From JAKOQB01 sp036824465 (GTDB taxonomy: Bacteria > Pseudomonadota > Gammaproteobacteria > Burkholderiales > Burkholderiaceae_F), in assembly GCA_036824465.1 (NCBI GenBank), contig DAITAC010000037.1, positions 1-36,022 of the forward strand: DNA of 36,022 nt, written 5' to 3'. Below the pieces are notes generated by a model. It was not told the DNA's origin. It did not search any database and saw nothing but the letters and a program-made list of their open reading frames with translations. Below, piece by piece: positions 15,580 to 24,489 of the stretch (positions are counted from its first letter, which is position 1; every line of letters starts with the position of its first letter). A program made the position numbers and the translations under genes.

Positions 15580-16557
15580 ATGACGCACACCACTTACCGC
15601 GAAGCGCTGCGCGCCGCACACCACGAGGCGCTGACCCGCGATCCGCGCGTCTTCGTCATGGGCGAGGACGTGGGTCGCTACGGCGGCTCGTACGCGGTGA
15701 CCAAGGGCTTCATCGAGGAGTTTGGCGCCGAGCGCATCCGCGATACGCCGCTGTCGGAACTGGGCTTTGTCGGCGCCGGCATCGGCGCCGCGATGGGCGG
15801 CATGCGTCCGATCGTCGAGGTGATGACGGTGAATTTCTCGCTGCTCGCACTCGACCAGATCGTCAACAGCGCGGCGACGATCCGCCACATGTCGGGCGGG
15901 CAGTTCTCGATCCCGGTCGTGATCCGCATGGCCACCGGCGCGGGCCGGCAACTGGCCGCGCAGCACTCGCACAGCCTCGAGGTCTGGTATGCGCATATCC
16001 CCGGCATCACCGTGCTGGCGCCGGCCACGATCGAAGATGCGCGCGGCATGCTGTGGCCGGCGCTCCTTGATCCCGATCCGGTGGTGATGTTCGAACATGC
16101 GCAGTTGTACAACCTGGAAGGCGAGCTCGCCGATCCGCCGCCGGCGGTCGATATCGCCCACGCTGCCGTGCGCCGAGTCGGCACGAACGTTTCCATCATC
16201 ACCTACGGCGGCAGCCTGCCGCGCGTGCTGGCCGCAGCCGACGAACTCGCGCGCGACGGCATCGACGCCGAGGTCGTCGACCTGCGCGTGCTGCGACCCC
16301 TCGACTGGGATACGATCGTCGCGTCCGTGCGCAAGACGCGCCGCGCACTCATCGTCGACGAAGGCTGGAAGACCTGCAGCCTTGCGGCGGAGATCATGGC
16401 CGGCCTTGTCGAACGCGCGTTCTACGACCTCGATGCGCCGCTGGCGCGTGTGTGCACCGAGGAGGTGCCGATCCCCTACGCGAAGCACCTCGAAGACGCT
16501 GCGCTGCCGATGCCGCCCCGCATCATCGCGGCGGCCAAGCAACTGTGCGGCAGGTAG
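15580..16557 (+). CDS. pdhB: 2-oxoacid (pyruvate-type) dehydrogenase E1 component, beta subunit
   Basis: This is the beta subunit that pairs with the 13995 product to form the E1 active site and transfer the acyl group to lipoyl-E2. The 325-aa protein has the family hallmarks: VFVMGEDVGRYGGSYAVTKG (about 24-43), IRDTPLSELGFVGAGIGAAM, FSLLALDQIVNSAATIRHMS, and GRQLAAQHSHSLEVWYAHIPG containing the conserved histidines. The transketolase C-terminal domain (VSIITYGGSLPRVLAAADEL ... ALIVDEGWKTCSLAAEI) follows. An imperfect inverted repeat separates its stop from the E2 start. Confidence 0.9.
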   Translation: MTHTTYREALRAAHHEALTRDPRVFVMGEDVGRYGGSYAVTKGFIEEFGAERIRDTPLSELGFVGAGIGAAMGGMRPIVEVMTVNFSLLALDQIVNSAATIRHMSGGQFSIPVVIRMATGAGRQLAAQHSHSLEVWYAHIPGITVLAPATIEDARGMLWPALLDPDPVVMFEHAQLYNLEGELADPPPAVDIAHAAVRRVGTNVSIITYGGSLPRVLAAADELARDGIDAEVVDLRVLRPLDWDTIVASVRKTRRALIVDEGWKTCSLAAEIMAGLVERAFYDLDAPLARVCTEEVPIPYAKHLEDAALPMPPRIIAAAKQLCGR

Positions 16558-16575
16558 CAAAGAGCCAAGATGAAT

Positions 16576-16656
16576 TCACCACAGAGACACAGGGAACACC
16601 GAGAAAGGCAGAAGAAGTTCTTGTACTTCTCTGTGCTCTCGGTGTGTCTGTGGTGA
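16576..16656. repeat. Imperfect inverted repeat (MITE/REP-like) inside the dehydrogenase operon
   Basis: The left arm starts TCACCACAGAGACACAGG and the right arm ends GTGTGTCTGTGGTGA, its reverse complement with a few mismatches. The stem could extend through ACACCGAGA/TCTCGGTGT to AGAAGT/ACTTCT. The composition, low in GC with CACAGAG-type repeats, is unlike the surrounding genes. Dispersed ACCACAGAG-type elements occur in many bacterial genomes (from memory). It sits between E1beta and E2 without breaking either gene. Confidence 0.7.
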
Positions 16657-16672
16657 GATCGCCTTTCACATC

Positions 16673-17886
<1,214 letters not shown>

Positions 17887-17890
<4 letters not shown>

Positions 17891-18135
17891 ACCGCGAAGA
17901 ACTGAAAAGAGCCCTGCTCGACGAACTCAACGGTATCGCGCCCGAGATCGACGTGGCCGCTCTGATCGCTGACAAGCCGCTGCGCAATCAGGCCGACCTC
18001 GATTCGGTCGACTGGCTGAACTTCCTGGTCGCGCTGCACGGCAGGCTGCACATCGAGATCCCGGACGCCGACGCGGCGAAGCTCACCACGCTCGACAAGC
18101 TGATCGATTACTGCGCGGCCAGAATCACCGCGTAG
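17887..18135 (+). CDS. Acyl carrier protein
   Basis: This is an 82-aa acidic helical protein with the phosphopantetheine attachment motif ADLDSVDWLNFLVAL; Ser40 would carry the prosthetic group. It is shorter and less canonical than the FabF-associated AcpP, having DSVDW rather than DSLD. It overlaps the E2 stop by four bases, so it is co-translated with the dehydrogenase. An ACP at the end of a PDH-like operon with a CoA synthetase suggests that acyl groups are handed to a carrier rather than only to CoA. This is an inference; its role in this context is not established. Confidence 0.85.
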
Positions 18136-18136
18136 A

Positions 18137-18517
18137 TCAGCGCGCGGTCGGATCGGCCTGGATCAGTCCGAACATCAACCCGCCCGGCTCGGCGCAGGTC
18201 GCGTACCAGCCGATGCCGGGTATCGGCAGCTTTGCCTCGACGATGCGCCCGCCGTGGGCCTGCACCCGCGCGACGAACTGATCGAGATCCGGCACGGGGA
18301 TCGTGACTTGCGTCAGCGGCTGGCCGCCGCTCGCCGGCGCGCTGGTGACAGCACCAATGCCACCGTCGATGCCCGGTTCGTCCGCAGCGCCGGCGCTGAT
18401 CCGGTAGTACTCGTAGGGCATCGGAAAGCGCTCGAAGCGCCACCCGAGCACCGATTCGAAGAAGCGGCGCGCGGCAGCAAGATCGCGGACCGTAAAGTCG
18501 AAATAGGCGGGCTTCAT
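18137..18517 (-). CDS. VOC (glyoxalase/bleomycin resistance/dioxygenase) superfamily protein
   Basis: The 126-aa protein has two beta-alpha-beta-beta-beta repeats of the vicinal-oxygen-chelate fold. The first starts FDFTVRDLAAARRFFESVLGW, and the second contains TQVTIPVPDLDQFVARVQAHGG followed by YATCAEPGGLMFGLIQAD. The probable metal-site positions are not all His/Glu, so catalytic activity is uncertain and a binding role is possible. It is convergent with the ACP gene, with one base between stops. About 240 bp upstream hold no gene that I can support, only a short GGCGA/TCGCC inverted repeat near 18588-18605. Confidence 0.85.
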   Translation of the reverse strand: MKPAYFDFTVRDLAAARRFFESVLGWRFERFPMPYEYYRISAGAADEPGIDGGIGAVTSAPASGGQPLTQVTIPVPDLDQFVARVQAHGGRIVEAKLPIPGIGWYATCAEPGGLMFGLIQADPTAR

Positions 18518-18759
18518 CGATGCGTTTGGTTCGCGGCGCGCATGTCGACACGATCCGCATGAGAAAAGCGGCGAGGCGCCCGCTCCAGGCGACGGGCCAA
18601 TCGCCCTCTCGCCAGTCCTTGCCTCGTATCAGGCGAAGGATGTGTCGTGGCCGACAGGAGTGATTTCGAACGCCTCAACCGCACTTGAAGCTTGGCCGCA
18701 ATCGCGCCCGGCGTCTTGACCCCGCGCAGCTTTGGCGTGAATGCGACGCGAGCGTGCGA

Positions 18760-19572
18760 TCAGGCTTCCAACGTCATCGTCACGCCCGGCAGATCGATGC
18801 CATCGAGCGTTGTGCTCCAGGTTTCGCCGACGTGCATCGGCAACGCGCGCGTTAACGTGCCCGTCGTCACGAGTTCTCCGGCCTGCAGGCGCGGTGCGGT
18901 GCGCTGCTGGGCCAGCACCGCGATCAGATGGGCGACTGCCTGCAACGGACCGTCGAGCACATTGGCGCCGGTACCGCGCTCGCGCAGTTCGCCATTGCAC
19001 GACAGCGTGATCGTGAATCGTTCGAGACGCGCCATCACATCAGCGCCCAGGTCTTCGACGCGTCGCGGTGCGCCCACCAGCAGCGCACCATGCAGCCCGT
19101 TGTCGGCCATCGTGTCCGCAACGCGGAACTTCCAGTGAGGGAAATGCGACTGCACGATCTCGAAGCCGTGGGCGATCCAGTCGATGCACGCGAGGATCGC
19201 GGCTGGATCCGTCGTCAAGGGTGGTGTCGACTTGAAGTGCAGCACGATCTCCGGCTCGATGCGCGGCTCGGCGAAGCGTGCAATGCCGCACTTGGCGCGC
19301 CCGTCGGTCATATGCGTGACGGTCGAGTCGTACATGTAGCCCCAGATCGGCTCGAACACGCCGTACTCGGGCCAGATGTTGCGGTTGGTGAAACCGATCT
19401 TGCGGCCAACCGGCCGCGCGCCGGCGCGCACCCGCGCCTCGTGAATGCGGCGCGCGACTTCGTAGCCCGCGGCATTGTCGAAGCCGGGAATGCGTCCGGA
19501 AAACGGCGCGATCTGTTGCACCTTGTCCATCGCGGCCTGCAACTCGTCTGCGATCGTATCCGGATTGATCAC
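18760..19572 (-). CDS. 2-keto-4-pentenoate hydratase family protein (MhpD-like)
   Basis: This 270-aa protein belongs to the fumarylacetoacetase-fold hydratase/decarboxylase group (MhpD, 2-oxopent-4-enoate hydratase, 4-oxalocrotonate decarboxylase), which acts in meta-cleavage of aromatics. Motifs are GRKIGFTNRNIWPEYGV, EPRIEPEIVLHF (metal-binding Glu pair), DWIAHGFEIVQSHFPHWKF, and a C-terminal LQAGELVTTGTLT. The start is GTG at 19570-19572: GGGAGA lies eight bases upstream, and the preceding gene's TGA ends one base before it, suggesting coupling. The in-frame ATG at 19596 has no Shine-Dalgarno and would overlap the neighbour. No ring-cleavage genes are nearby, so the substrate is unknown. 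Confidence 0.85.
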   Translation of the reverse strand: MINPDTIADELQAAMDKVQQIAPFSGRIPGFDNAAGYEVARRIHEARVRAGARPVGRKIGFTNRNIWPEYGVFEPIWGYMYDSTVTHMTDGRAKCGIARFAEPRIEPEIVLHFKSTPPLTTDPAAILACIDWIAHGFEIVQSHFPHWKFRVADTMADNGLHGALLVGAPRRVEDLGADVMARLERFTITLSCNGELRERGTGANVLDGPLQAVAHLIAVLAQQRTAPRLQAGELVTTGTLTRALPMHVGETWSTTLDGIDLPGVTMTLEA

Positions 19573-19573
19573 G

Positions 19574-19924
19574 TCAGATTCTCCCGCCGATCCCATAGCG
19601 CACGCGCAGAGGATAGCTGCGAAACACGAATGCCGACGCTGCGGTGAACAGGGCGGCCACGAGCAGGATGCCCACCAGGCGCAGGTACGGTTGGCCAAGC
19701 GCGACACGTTCCGTCGCGAACACGGCCAGCGTGCGCAGCCATTCGATGCAGCCCGCCGCGAGCGCAACCTGCACTGTGCGCGCGGCCCAGGCGCGCGGCA
19801 CGGCGAGCAGTCCGACGAACGCCAGGCAGAGCACGGCCAGCGGGAGCAGCCCGGCGCGATAAAAGTGCGCGGCCAGCAGGAGCAACGCGAGTGCGGGTGC
19901 GGCGAGCAGCGCCAGCACTTTCAT
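19574..19924 (-). CDS. Hypothetical membrane protein, 116 aa
   Basis: I do not recognise the family. Four hydrophobic segments are visible: about 3-20 (VLALLAAPALALLLLAAH), 25-45 (LLPLAVLCLAFVGLLAVP), 50-72 and 84-101 (LVGILLVAALFTAASAFVF). This suggests a small polytopic inner-membrane protein with a basic C-terminus. It is immediately upstream of the MhpD-like gene, with its TGA one base before that gene's GTG, so they form a pair. A possible role in uptake of the hydratase substrate rests only on linkage. Confidence 0.7.
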   Translation of the reverse strand: MKVLALLAAPALALLLLAAHFYRAGLLPLAVLCLAFVGLLAVPRAWAARTVQVALAAGCIEWLRTLAVFATERVALGQPYLRLVGILLVAALFTAASAFVFRSYPLRVRYGIGGRI

Positions 19925-20028
19925 CGCCGCACGTCGTTCAAGATTTCAATCCGCATGCAGCTCATCATTCAGCGAAATGACGGGGTCCTAACAGAACAGG
20001 TGCCGGACGCGGACATTTCAAGCGCCGG

Positions 20029-20577
20029 CTAAAGACCGGCCTGCGCCACAAGCGACTGCGCCAGAGCCTCGTACTTCCGGTGCGCGTCGGCCTCTTCGCT
20101 TTCGATGCGGTCGAACGCTTCTTCAATCTCTGCCTGTTCATCAAGGGGAATCGCGCGGTCGGCCATCTTGAACAGCACCTGGTTTTCCTTCGCGATGTGA
20201 TGGCGCAGCAGGTGCGCATACGAAGTCGCCGCTTCGGCGAGCAGCGCGCGCGCCGACTTATCGCCGCGTTCAATTCGCTGCACTGCGTCGGCCATCGAGC
20301 GCGTGAAGGAACGGCCCTGTTCGTGTTCGTGCAGCATGACGCCGAGCGGTCCCTGGTCCTCGGAAAAACCGTGACGCGCCAGCGCCTTGAACAGCACGTC
20401 CTCTTCCTTGCGATGGTGACAGCCATCGGCAAAGCCGCGGATGAAATCGACCGCATCGACAAAGAACTGCACCGGCAGCGGATCGTCCGTCTTCTGCGTG
20501 CGCGCGGCCAGTGTGAGTGCCGTCAGCACGTTCTCGATGATGCGATGCTCTTCCATCAGGATTTCAGTGGCTTTCAC
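20029..20577 (-). CDS. Hemerythrin domain (HHE) protein
   Basis: This is a 182-aa four-helix protein with a di-iron hemerythrin site. Ligand-bearing motifs are MEEHRIIENV (first His), DGCHHRKEEDVLF (two His and a Glu), HEHEQGR and RHHIAKENQVLF. Such proteins bind oxygen, or handle nitric oxide and iron. It is the last gene of the operon beginning with the CFA-family methyltransferase at 23341, 34 bp after the FAD oxidoreductase stop. Linked to an oxygen-dependent or oxygen-sensitive lipid flavoenzyme and an FNR-type promoter, it may sense or buffer oxygen (inference). A GCCGG/CCGGC dyad overlaps its stop codon. Confidence 0.88.
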   Translation of the reverse strand: MKATEILMEEHRIIENVLTALTLAARTQKTDDPLPVQFFVDAVDFIRGFADGCHHRKEEDVLFKALARHGFSEDQGPLGVMLHEHEQGRSFTRSMADAVQRIERGDKSARALLAEAATSYAHLLRHHIAKENQVLFKMADRAIPLDEQAEIEEAFDRIESEEADAHRKYEALAQSLVAQAGL

Positions 20578-20611
20578 TACCTGTTCCCCTTCAACCGTGG
20601 GTCGACCTTCG

Positions 20612-22012
20612 TCATTGTCGCAGCACGCACTTGGCGTACAGGTCGCCCAGCCGCGCCCTTGGATCGTAGCGGGCCTTCAATCGCGCGTAGGCCTCGCCCC
20701 CGTAGGCGGCGTTGAACTCCTCGCGCGTGAAGTAGCTGTCCGAGTACAGCGACTTGATGCCGCCGAGTTCGGCGACCTTCCGTTCGAGCAGCCGGTTGAA
20801 GTGCCCGGGCGCATGCGGCTCGCGCATGCGCTTGACGTCCCAGAAGCCGAAGTTGACGTACATCGCGTTCGATCGCGCAAACAGCGGGAAGCGGCCCGCG
20901 TCGGGCGTGACGCCGATCGGGCAGATCCAAACCGGCAGGAGGCCGATCTCGCGCAGATAGAAATCGAGAAACTCCGCGGCGCGCGCGAGCGGAATGTCGA
21001 CATCCTGGATGATCGACTCCCGGTAGCCCGAGGCGTGGTCGATGGCGCGCAGCAGGCCGAGCCGGCTGTTCGCGCGCATGATGCGCTGGTAAGTACGCGA
21101 GTTCAGCCGCGCGCGGCCGAACAGCCGGCGCAAGAGCGGGTTCTGCGCACCGACGTTTTTCGAACACCAGAACCAGTCGGTGTCCCAGCGCCACACATAG
21201 TCGCGCGTGGTGAGGTAATCGACATTCCTTTCAAGCAGTGAGCGGTAGTAGATCTTCTCGTACGTGTAGTCCGACGTGTACGGCGCGCGATCGACGAAAC
21301 GCGCCACGTTGAGCACCAGTTCGTCGCGCGCGAACACGACGCCGTCGATGAAGTCGGCTTCATTGGCGTACACGCGAAGGCACTCATCAGCCAGTTGCGC
21401 AAGGAATTCGCCGGCACGCGTGAAGCGGCGGTGTTCGACCGCGACGAACGGCTTGACCGGCAGCGTGCTTGCGCGCACGCGCAAGGCATAGCCGAGGGTG
21501 CCGTACGAGTTGGGAAAGCCGAAGAAGAGATCCGCGTGTTCGTTGTCGGGGCGCGCGGTCACGAGTTCGCCGGCGCCGGTCAGCACGTCGAACTCGCGCA
21601 CCGTGTCGTGCACCAGGCCGTGCCGAAACGAGGTCGCCTCGATGCCGACGCCGGCCAGCGCGCCGCCGAGCGTGATTGACTTCAGTTGCGGCACGACGGC
21701 GGGCATCAGATTGTTCGCCAGGCAGGCGTCGGTCAGCGCGTCGTACGGCACCATGCCTTCGGCGTCGACGCAGCCCGACTGCGGGTCGACATTCAGCACG
21801 TGCGTGAACGCGCTGACATCGATCCGCCGCTTGCCGCTTTCGACGCGATCACGGAAGAGGTTCGACGTCGGTTTCCCTAATCCGATCACGCCTTCCCCAG
21901 CGACCGCGGCGCGCAACCGCTCGACGCGCGCTCGATGTGCGGCGCTCACCCCCTGTTCCACGGCCGCGCTGGCAGGCGCGGCCGGCTCCGGCGGCGTGAA
22001 GCCTTGCTTCAC
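20612..22012 (-). CDS. FAD-binding oxidoreductase, DHCR24/TmsA-like
   Basis: The 466-aa flavoprotein has a PCMH-type FAD domain: GLGKPTSNLFR (about 44-54), LNVDPQSGCVDAEGMVPYD, VPQLKSITLGGALAGVGIEA and FRHGLVHDTVREFDVLTGAG. The C-terminal half resembles DHCR24-type sterol reductases (YVNFGFWDVKR, LGGIKSLYSDSYFTREEF). A protein of this type next to a CFA-family methyltransferase is the arrangement known for TmsA/TmsB (10-methyl branched fatty acids) and comparable to the methylated furan fatty acid genes. In that pathway it would reduce the methylene intermediate. The start is GTG (22010-22012) with GGGG upstream. The downstream hemerythrin is probably co-transcribed. The precise lipid product cannot be read from the sequence. 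Confidence 0.85.
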   Translation of the reverse strand: MKQGFTPPEPAAPASAAVEQGVSAAHRARVERLRAAVAGEGVIGLGKPTSNLFRDRVESGKRRIDVSAFTHVLNVDPQSGCVDAEGMVPYDALTDACLANNLMPAVVPQLKSITLGGALAGVGIEATSFRHGLVHDTVREFDVLTGAGELVTARPDNEHADLFFGFPNSYGTLGYALRVRASTLPVKPFVAVEHRRFTRAGEFLAQLADECLRVYANEADFIDGVVFARDELVLNVARFVDRAPYTSDYTYEKIYYRSLLERNVDYLTTRDYVWRWDTDWFWCSKNVGAQNPLLRRLFGRARLNSRTYQRIMRANSRLGLLRAIDHASGYRESIIQDVDIPLARAAEFLDFYLREIGLLPVWICPIGVTPDAGRFPLFARSNAMYVNFGFWDVKRMREPHAPGHFNRLLERKVAELGGIKSLYSDSYFTREEFNAAYGGEAYARLKARYDPRARLGDLYAKCVLRQ

Positions 22013-22027
22013 GAAACCCCGCCTCCG

Positions 22028-22079
22028 CCCTCTCCCGCTCGCGGCTCCGACTCATCGCCGCTCGCTGCGGGCGAGGGGT
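22028..22079. repeat. Imperfect inverted repeat between methyltransferase and FAD oxidoreductase genes
   Basis: CCCTCTCCCGCTCGCGG at 22028-22044 is partly mirrored by CTGCGGGCGAGGGG at 22065-22078. It fills most of the 75-bp gap inside the operon and resembles CTCTCCC-type intergenic repeats. It may be a REP-like element or an mRNA stem that adjusts the expression ratio of the two genes. Confidence 0.4.
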
Positions 22080-22087
22080 GCTTGAGA

Positions 22088-23341
22088 TCAAGCGGCACCG
22101 CGCAATTCCTCGGCTGCTGCCGCTGCCTTCTCGTACAGGAACGCGCGGCTCATTGGATAGGTCTGCGGCGTGCGGCGGCCTTTGCCGAAGGTGATCTGAT
22201 AAAGCCCGGTGATGCCTTTCGAACTGCGGAACATCTCGGCGCAACCGACCAGGTAGGTGCGCCAGACGCGCCGAAAGCGCTCGTCGAACTTGCGCGGGTC
22301 GATGGCGTGGATACGCTCCCAGTTGGCATCGAAGCGCTCGCACCACGCCTCCAGGGTCAGCACGTAATGGCGGCGCAGGTTTTCGATGTCGAGGATTTCC
22401 AGTCCGTACTTGTCCATCGCATCGAGCGTTTCGGTCAGGCTCGGGATCCAGCCACCCGGGAACACGTGATCGCGGATGAAGAACTCGGTCGGATACTGGC
22501 CCACGTGGCCGATGAAATGCAGCATGCCGAGCCCGCCGGGCTTCAGGAAGTCAGCGTGCGCCTTGACCACTTCGTCGATCTGGCCCCGCCCTGCGTGCTC
22601 GAGCACGCCGATCGACACCACCTTGTCATACTGCTGGTCGACGTCGCGGAAATCCGCCTCGCGCACGTCGAGTTGCGACTGCAGGCCGCGGCGTGCGATC
22701 TCGTCGCGCAGCCAGTCAACCTGTTCGGTGGTGGTGTTGACTCCTGACACCTTCACGCCGTAATGCTGCGCGGCGTGGAACATGAAGCCACCGAATCCGC
22801 AGCCGATGTCGACGACTGTTTCGCCGCGCTTGAGCATCACCTTGCGACAGACGTGCTCGACCTTGTTGATCTGCGCCTGCTCGATCGTCGTCGCGCCGTC
22901 GGTCCAGTAGGCGCACGTGTACATCATCAGCGCGGTGTCGAGCCAGTGCCGGTAAAAATCGGCGCCGAGCCCGTAGTGAAAGCGCGCGTTGTCCTTCGCG
23001 CGCTGCCAGCTCGCGTTATTCCGCGTTCGTTCGTGCCACCAATTGCGCACGCGCACCAGCGGATGCGGTGCGGAGAACCCGGCGTCAAGTCCGGCTGCGA
23101 ACATGCGCGCCATATCGCCCTCGATATCGACCTCGCCATCAAAGTAGCTGTCGAGCGCGCCGATGTGGCCGAACAGCGCCGTGCGCCACTGCGCACGCGC
23201 GGTATTAAAGCGCAGCGTGAATGCGGGCTCGCCGAACGCTTGAGCATTGCGATATTCGGTGCCGTCGGCGTAGACGATGCGCAGCGGCACTGACGCACGC
23301 GCGCCCATGGAGCGCAAACGGGGCTCAATCAGGTTCTTCAT
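22088..23341 (-). CDS. Cyclopropane-fatty-acid synthase family SAM methyltransferase (TmsB/UfaM-like)
   Basis: The 417-aa protein adds a SAM methyl group to a lipid double bond. The SAM-binding motif is VVDIGCGFGGFMFHAAQHY. CFA-family hallmarks are HYGLGADFYRHWLD, MYTCAYW (conserved Cys), SIGVLEHAG (Glu of the EHVG motif), LHFIGHVG (His), and RRHYVLTLEAWCERF (Tyr). The start at 23341 (MKNLIEPRLRSMG) is preferred to an in-frame start at 23470, which would overlap LysR and the promoter. GAAGACG lies upstream. It is first in an operon with a DHCR24-like FAD enzyme and a hemerythrin, behind an FNR-type box. The FAD partner makes methyl-branched or furan lipids more likely than plain cyclopropane fatty acids; this is inferred from known TmsA/TmsB pairs. 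Confidence 0.87.
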   Translation of the reverse strand: MKNLIEPRLRSMGARASVPLRIVYADGTEYRNAQAFGEPAFTLRFNTARAQWRTALFGHIGALDSYFDGEVDIEGDMARMFAAGLDAGFSAPHPLVRVRNWWHERTRNNASWQRAKDNARFHYGLGADFYRHWLDTALMMYTCAYWTDGATTIEQAQINKVEHVCRKVMLKRGETVVDIGCGFGGFMFHAAQHYGVKVSGVNTTTEQVDWLRDEIARRGLQSQLDVREADFRDVDQQYDKVVSIGVLEHAGRGQIDEVVKAHADFLKPGGLGMLHFIGHVGQYPTEFFIRDHVFPGGWIPSLTETLDAMDKYGLEILDIENLRRHYVLTLEAWCERFDANWERIHAIDPRKFDERFRRVWRTYLVGCAEMFRSSKGITGLYQITFGKGRRTPQTYPMSRAFLYEKAAAAAEELRGAA

Positions 23342-23378
23342 TGTTCGTCTTCGAAACGCCGCGCGCAGATTGAATCCG

Positions 23379-23419
23379 ACCGTATCGGCTGCTGCGATCC
23401 CACGGTTGAGCGATATCAA
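23379..23419 (-). promoter_or_regulatory. FNR/Anr-type promoter of the methyltransferase/FAD/hemerythrin operon
   Basis: On the minus strand TTGATATCGCTCAA (23406-23419) matches the FNR box at 9 of 10 positions. After 21 bp TACGGT (23379-23384) is in the -10 position, and the leader to the ATG is about 31 nt. The box overlaps the stop codon of the upstream LysR gene. Confidence 0.65.
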
Positions 23420-24384
23420 TCGTGGGGCGTTCGCCGGCGGAAATTCGACTTCCTCGCCTCGAAACGCCACGGTGCGTGCGCAAACTTCTCGATCAGGAAC
23501 TCGACCATCGCTGCCACCTTGGGCGACCGCACCCGCGCATGCGGATAGACCGCATACAGCGGCAGCGGTTCGACGTGATGCGCGTCGGTGAGGATCGGCA
23601 CCAGCTTGCCCGCGCGGATCGGATCGCCAAGCACGAGTTCGCCGAGGCGGACGATCCCCACGCCCATCAGCGCGAGCTGCAGCACGGTCTCGGCATTGTC
23701 GGCGACCACGCTGCCCGCCACCTCGATGGTGCGCACGCCGCCGGGCGCGGATGCGTCGTTGAATGGCCAGCGGCGCAGCGTGGGTTGCGTCGAGATATAC
23801 AGGCAGTTGTGCTGCAGCAGATCGTCCGGCGTGCGCGGTACGCCATGGCGCTTCAGATATGACGGCGCGGCGCAGATCACGCGATGGGTGTCGCAGATCG
23901 GCCGTGCGACGAGTGACGAATCGCGCGGAATCCCCGTGCGCACCGCCATGTCGACGCCCTCATCCATCAGATCGGCCAGGCGGTCGCTGATCGAAAGCTC
24001 CAGCTTCATCTCGGGATAGCGCTGCAGGAACTCGTCGACCACTGGCGGCAGCTGATGAAGGCCGAACGCCACCAGCGTATGCATGCGCAGCAGCCCGCGC
24101 GGCGTGGTGCGGAAGCGCGCGACCTCCTGCTCGGCCTCGTCGATCTCGCTGAGGATATGGCGGCCGCGCGCATACAACGCGTCGCCCTCGGGTGTCGGGG
24201 TGAGCTTGCGCGTGGTGCGATTCAGCAGCCGCACGCCGAGGCGGCCTTCAAGCCGCGTGATCGTTTTCGAGATCGCCGACGGCGTGACCCCCAACGCGCG
24301 CGCGGCGTGCGAGAACCCGCCGCCCTCGATTGCCCTCACCAGCGCGGTCAGTTCCCCCGCGCGATCCTGCCCGATCTTTGCCAT
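23416..24384 (-). CDS. LysR-family transcriptional regulator
   Basis: This is a 322-aa LysR-type regulator. The N-terminal winged HTH is clear (about residues 10-66: GFSHAARALGVTPSAISKTI, LGVRLLNRTTRKLTPTPEG), followed by the periplasmic-binding-like effector domain (RLADLMDEGVDMAVRTGIP; VVADNAETVLQLALMGVGIV). The sequence type is close to regulators such as DmlR. The start at 24384 (MAKIGQDRAGEL) fits family length; a longer frame to 24648 overlaps the divergent small gene. The perfect dyad at 24414-24428 in the divergent intergenic region is a candidate binding site. Its 3' end carries the FNR box of the next operon. Confidence 0.9.
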   Translation of the reverse strand: MAKIGQDRAGELTALVRAIEGGGFSHAARALGVTPSAISKTITRLEGRLGVRLLNRTTRKLTPTPEGDALYARGRHILSEIDEAEQEVARFRTTPRGLLRMHTLVAFGLHQLPPVVDEFLQRYPEMKLELSISDRLADLMDEGVDMAVRTGIPRDSSLVARPICDTHRVICAAPSYLKRHGVPRTPDDLLQHNCLYISTQPTLRRWPFNDASAPGGVRTIEVAGSVVADNAETVLQLALMGVGIVRLGELVLGDPIRAGKLVPILTDAHHVEPLPLYAVYPHARVRSPKVAAMVEFLIEKFAHAPWRFEARKSNFRRRTPHD

Positions 24385-24413
24385 GAAGTCATGAATCCTG
24401 TTCCAGCGAGCCT

Positions 24414-24428
24414 GATTGTATGCCAATC
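24414..24428. promoter_or_regulatory. Candidate LysR operator (GATTG-N5-CAATC)
   Basis: The perfect dyad GATTGTATGCCAATC lies between the LysR start (24384) and the divergent 64-aa gene (24490). LysR proteins usually bind a T-N11-A dyad in such divergent regions, and this sequence fits that form. No direct evidence links it to the regulator. Confidence 0.45.
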
Positions 24429-24489
24429 GAATCGTAATTACAGTCGCTCTCGTCGGCGCACCTGATTGCCGACATGAAAGGAAGACACC

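Noticed and set aside
16576..16656. CRISPR array or tandem repeat
   Set aside because: There is a single inverted pair with no regularly spaced direct repeats or spacers. No CRISPR array, tRNA or rRNA was seen anywhere in the window.
19570..19596. ATG at 19596 as the start of the MhpD-like hydratase
   Set aside because: No Shine-Dalgarno and a 23-bp overlap with the upstream gene. The GTG at 19572 has GGGAGA and sits one base after the upstream stop.
19925..20028. TTGAAATCTTGAA-like sequence as a further FNR box
   Set aside because: It is a short direct repeat rather than a TTGAN-N4-NTCAA dyad, and no hexamer lies at the 21-bp spacing.
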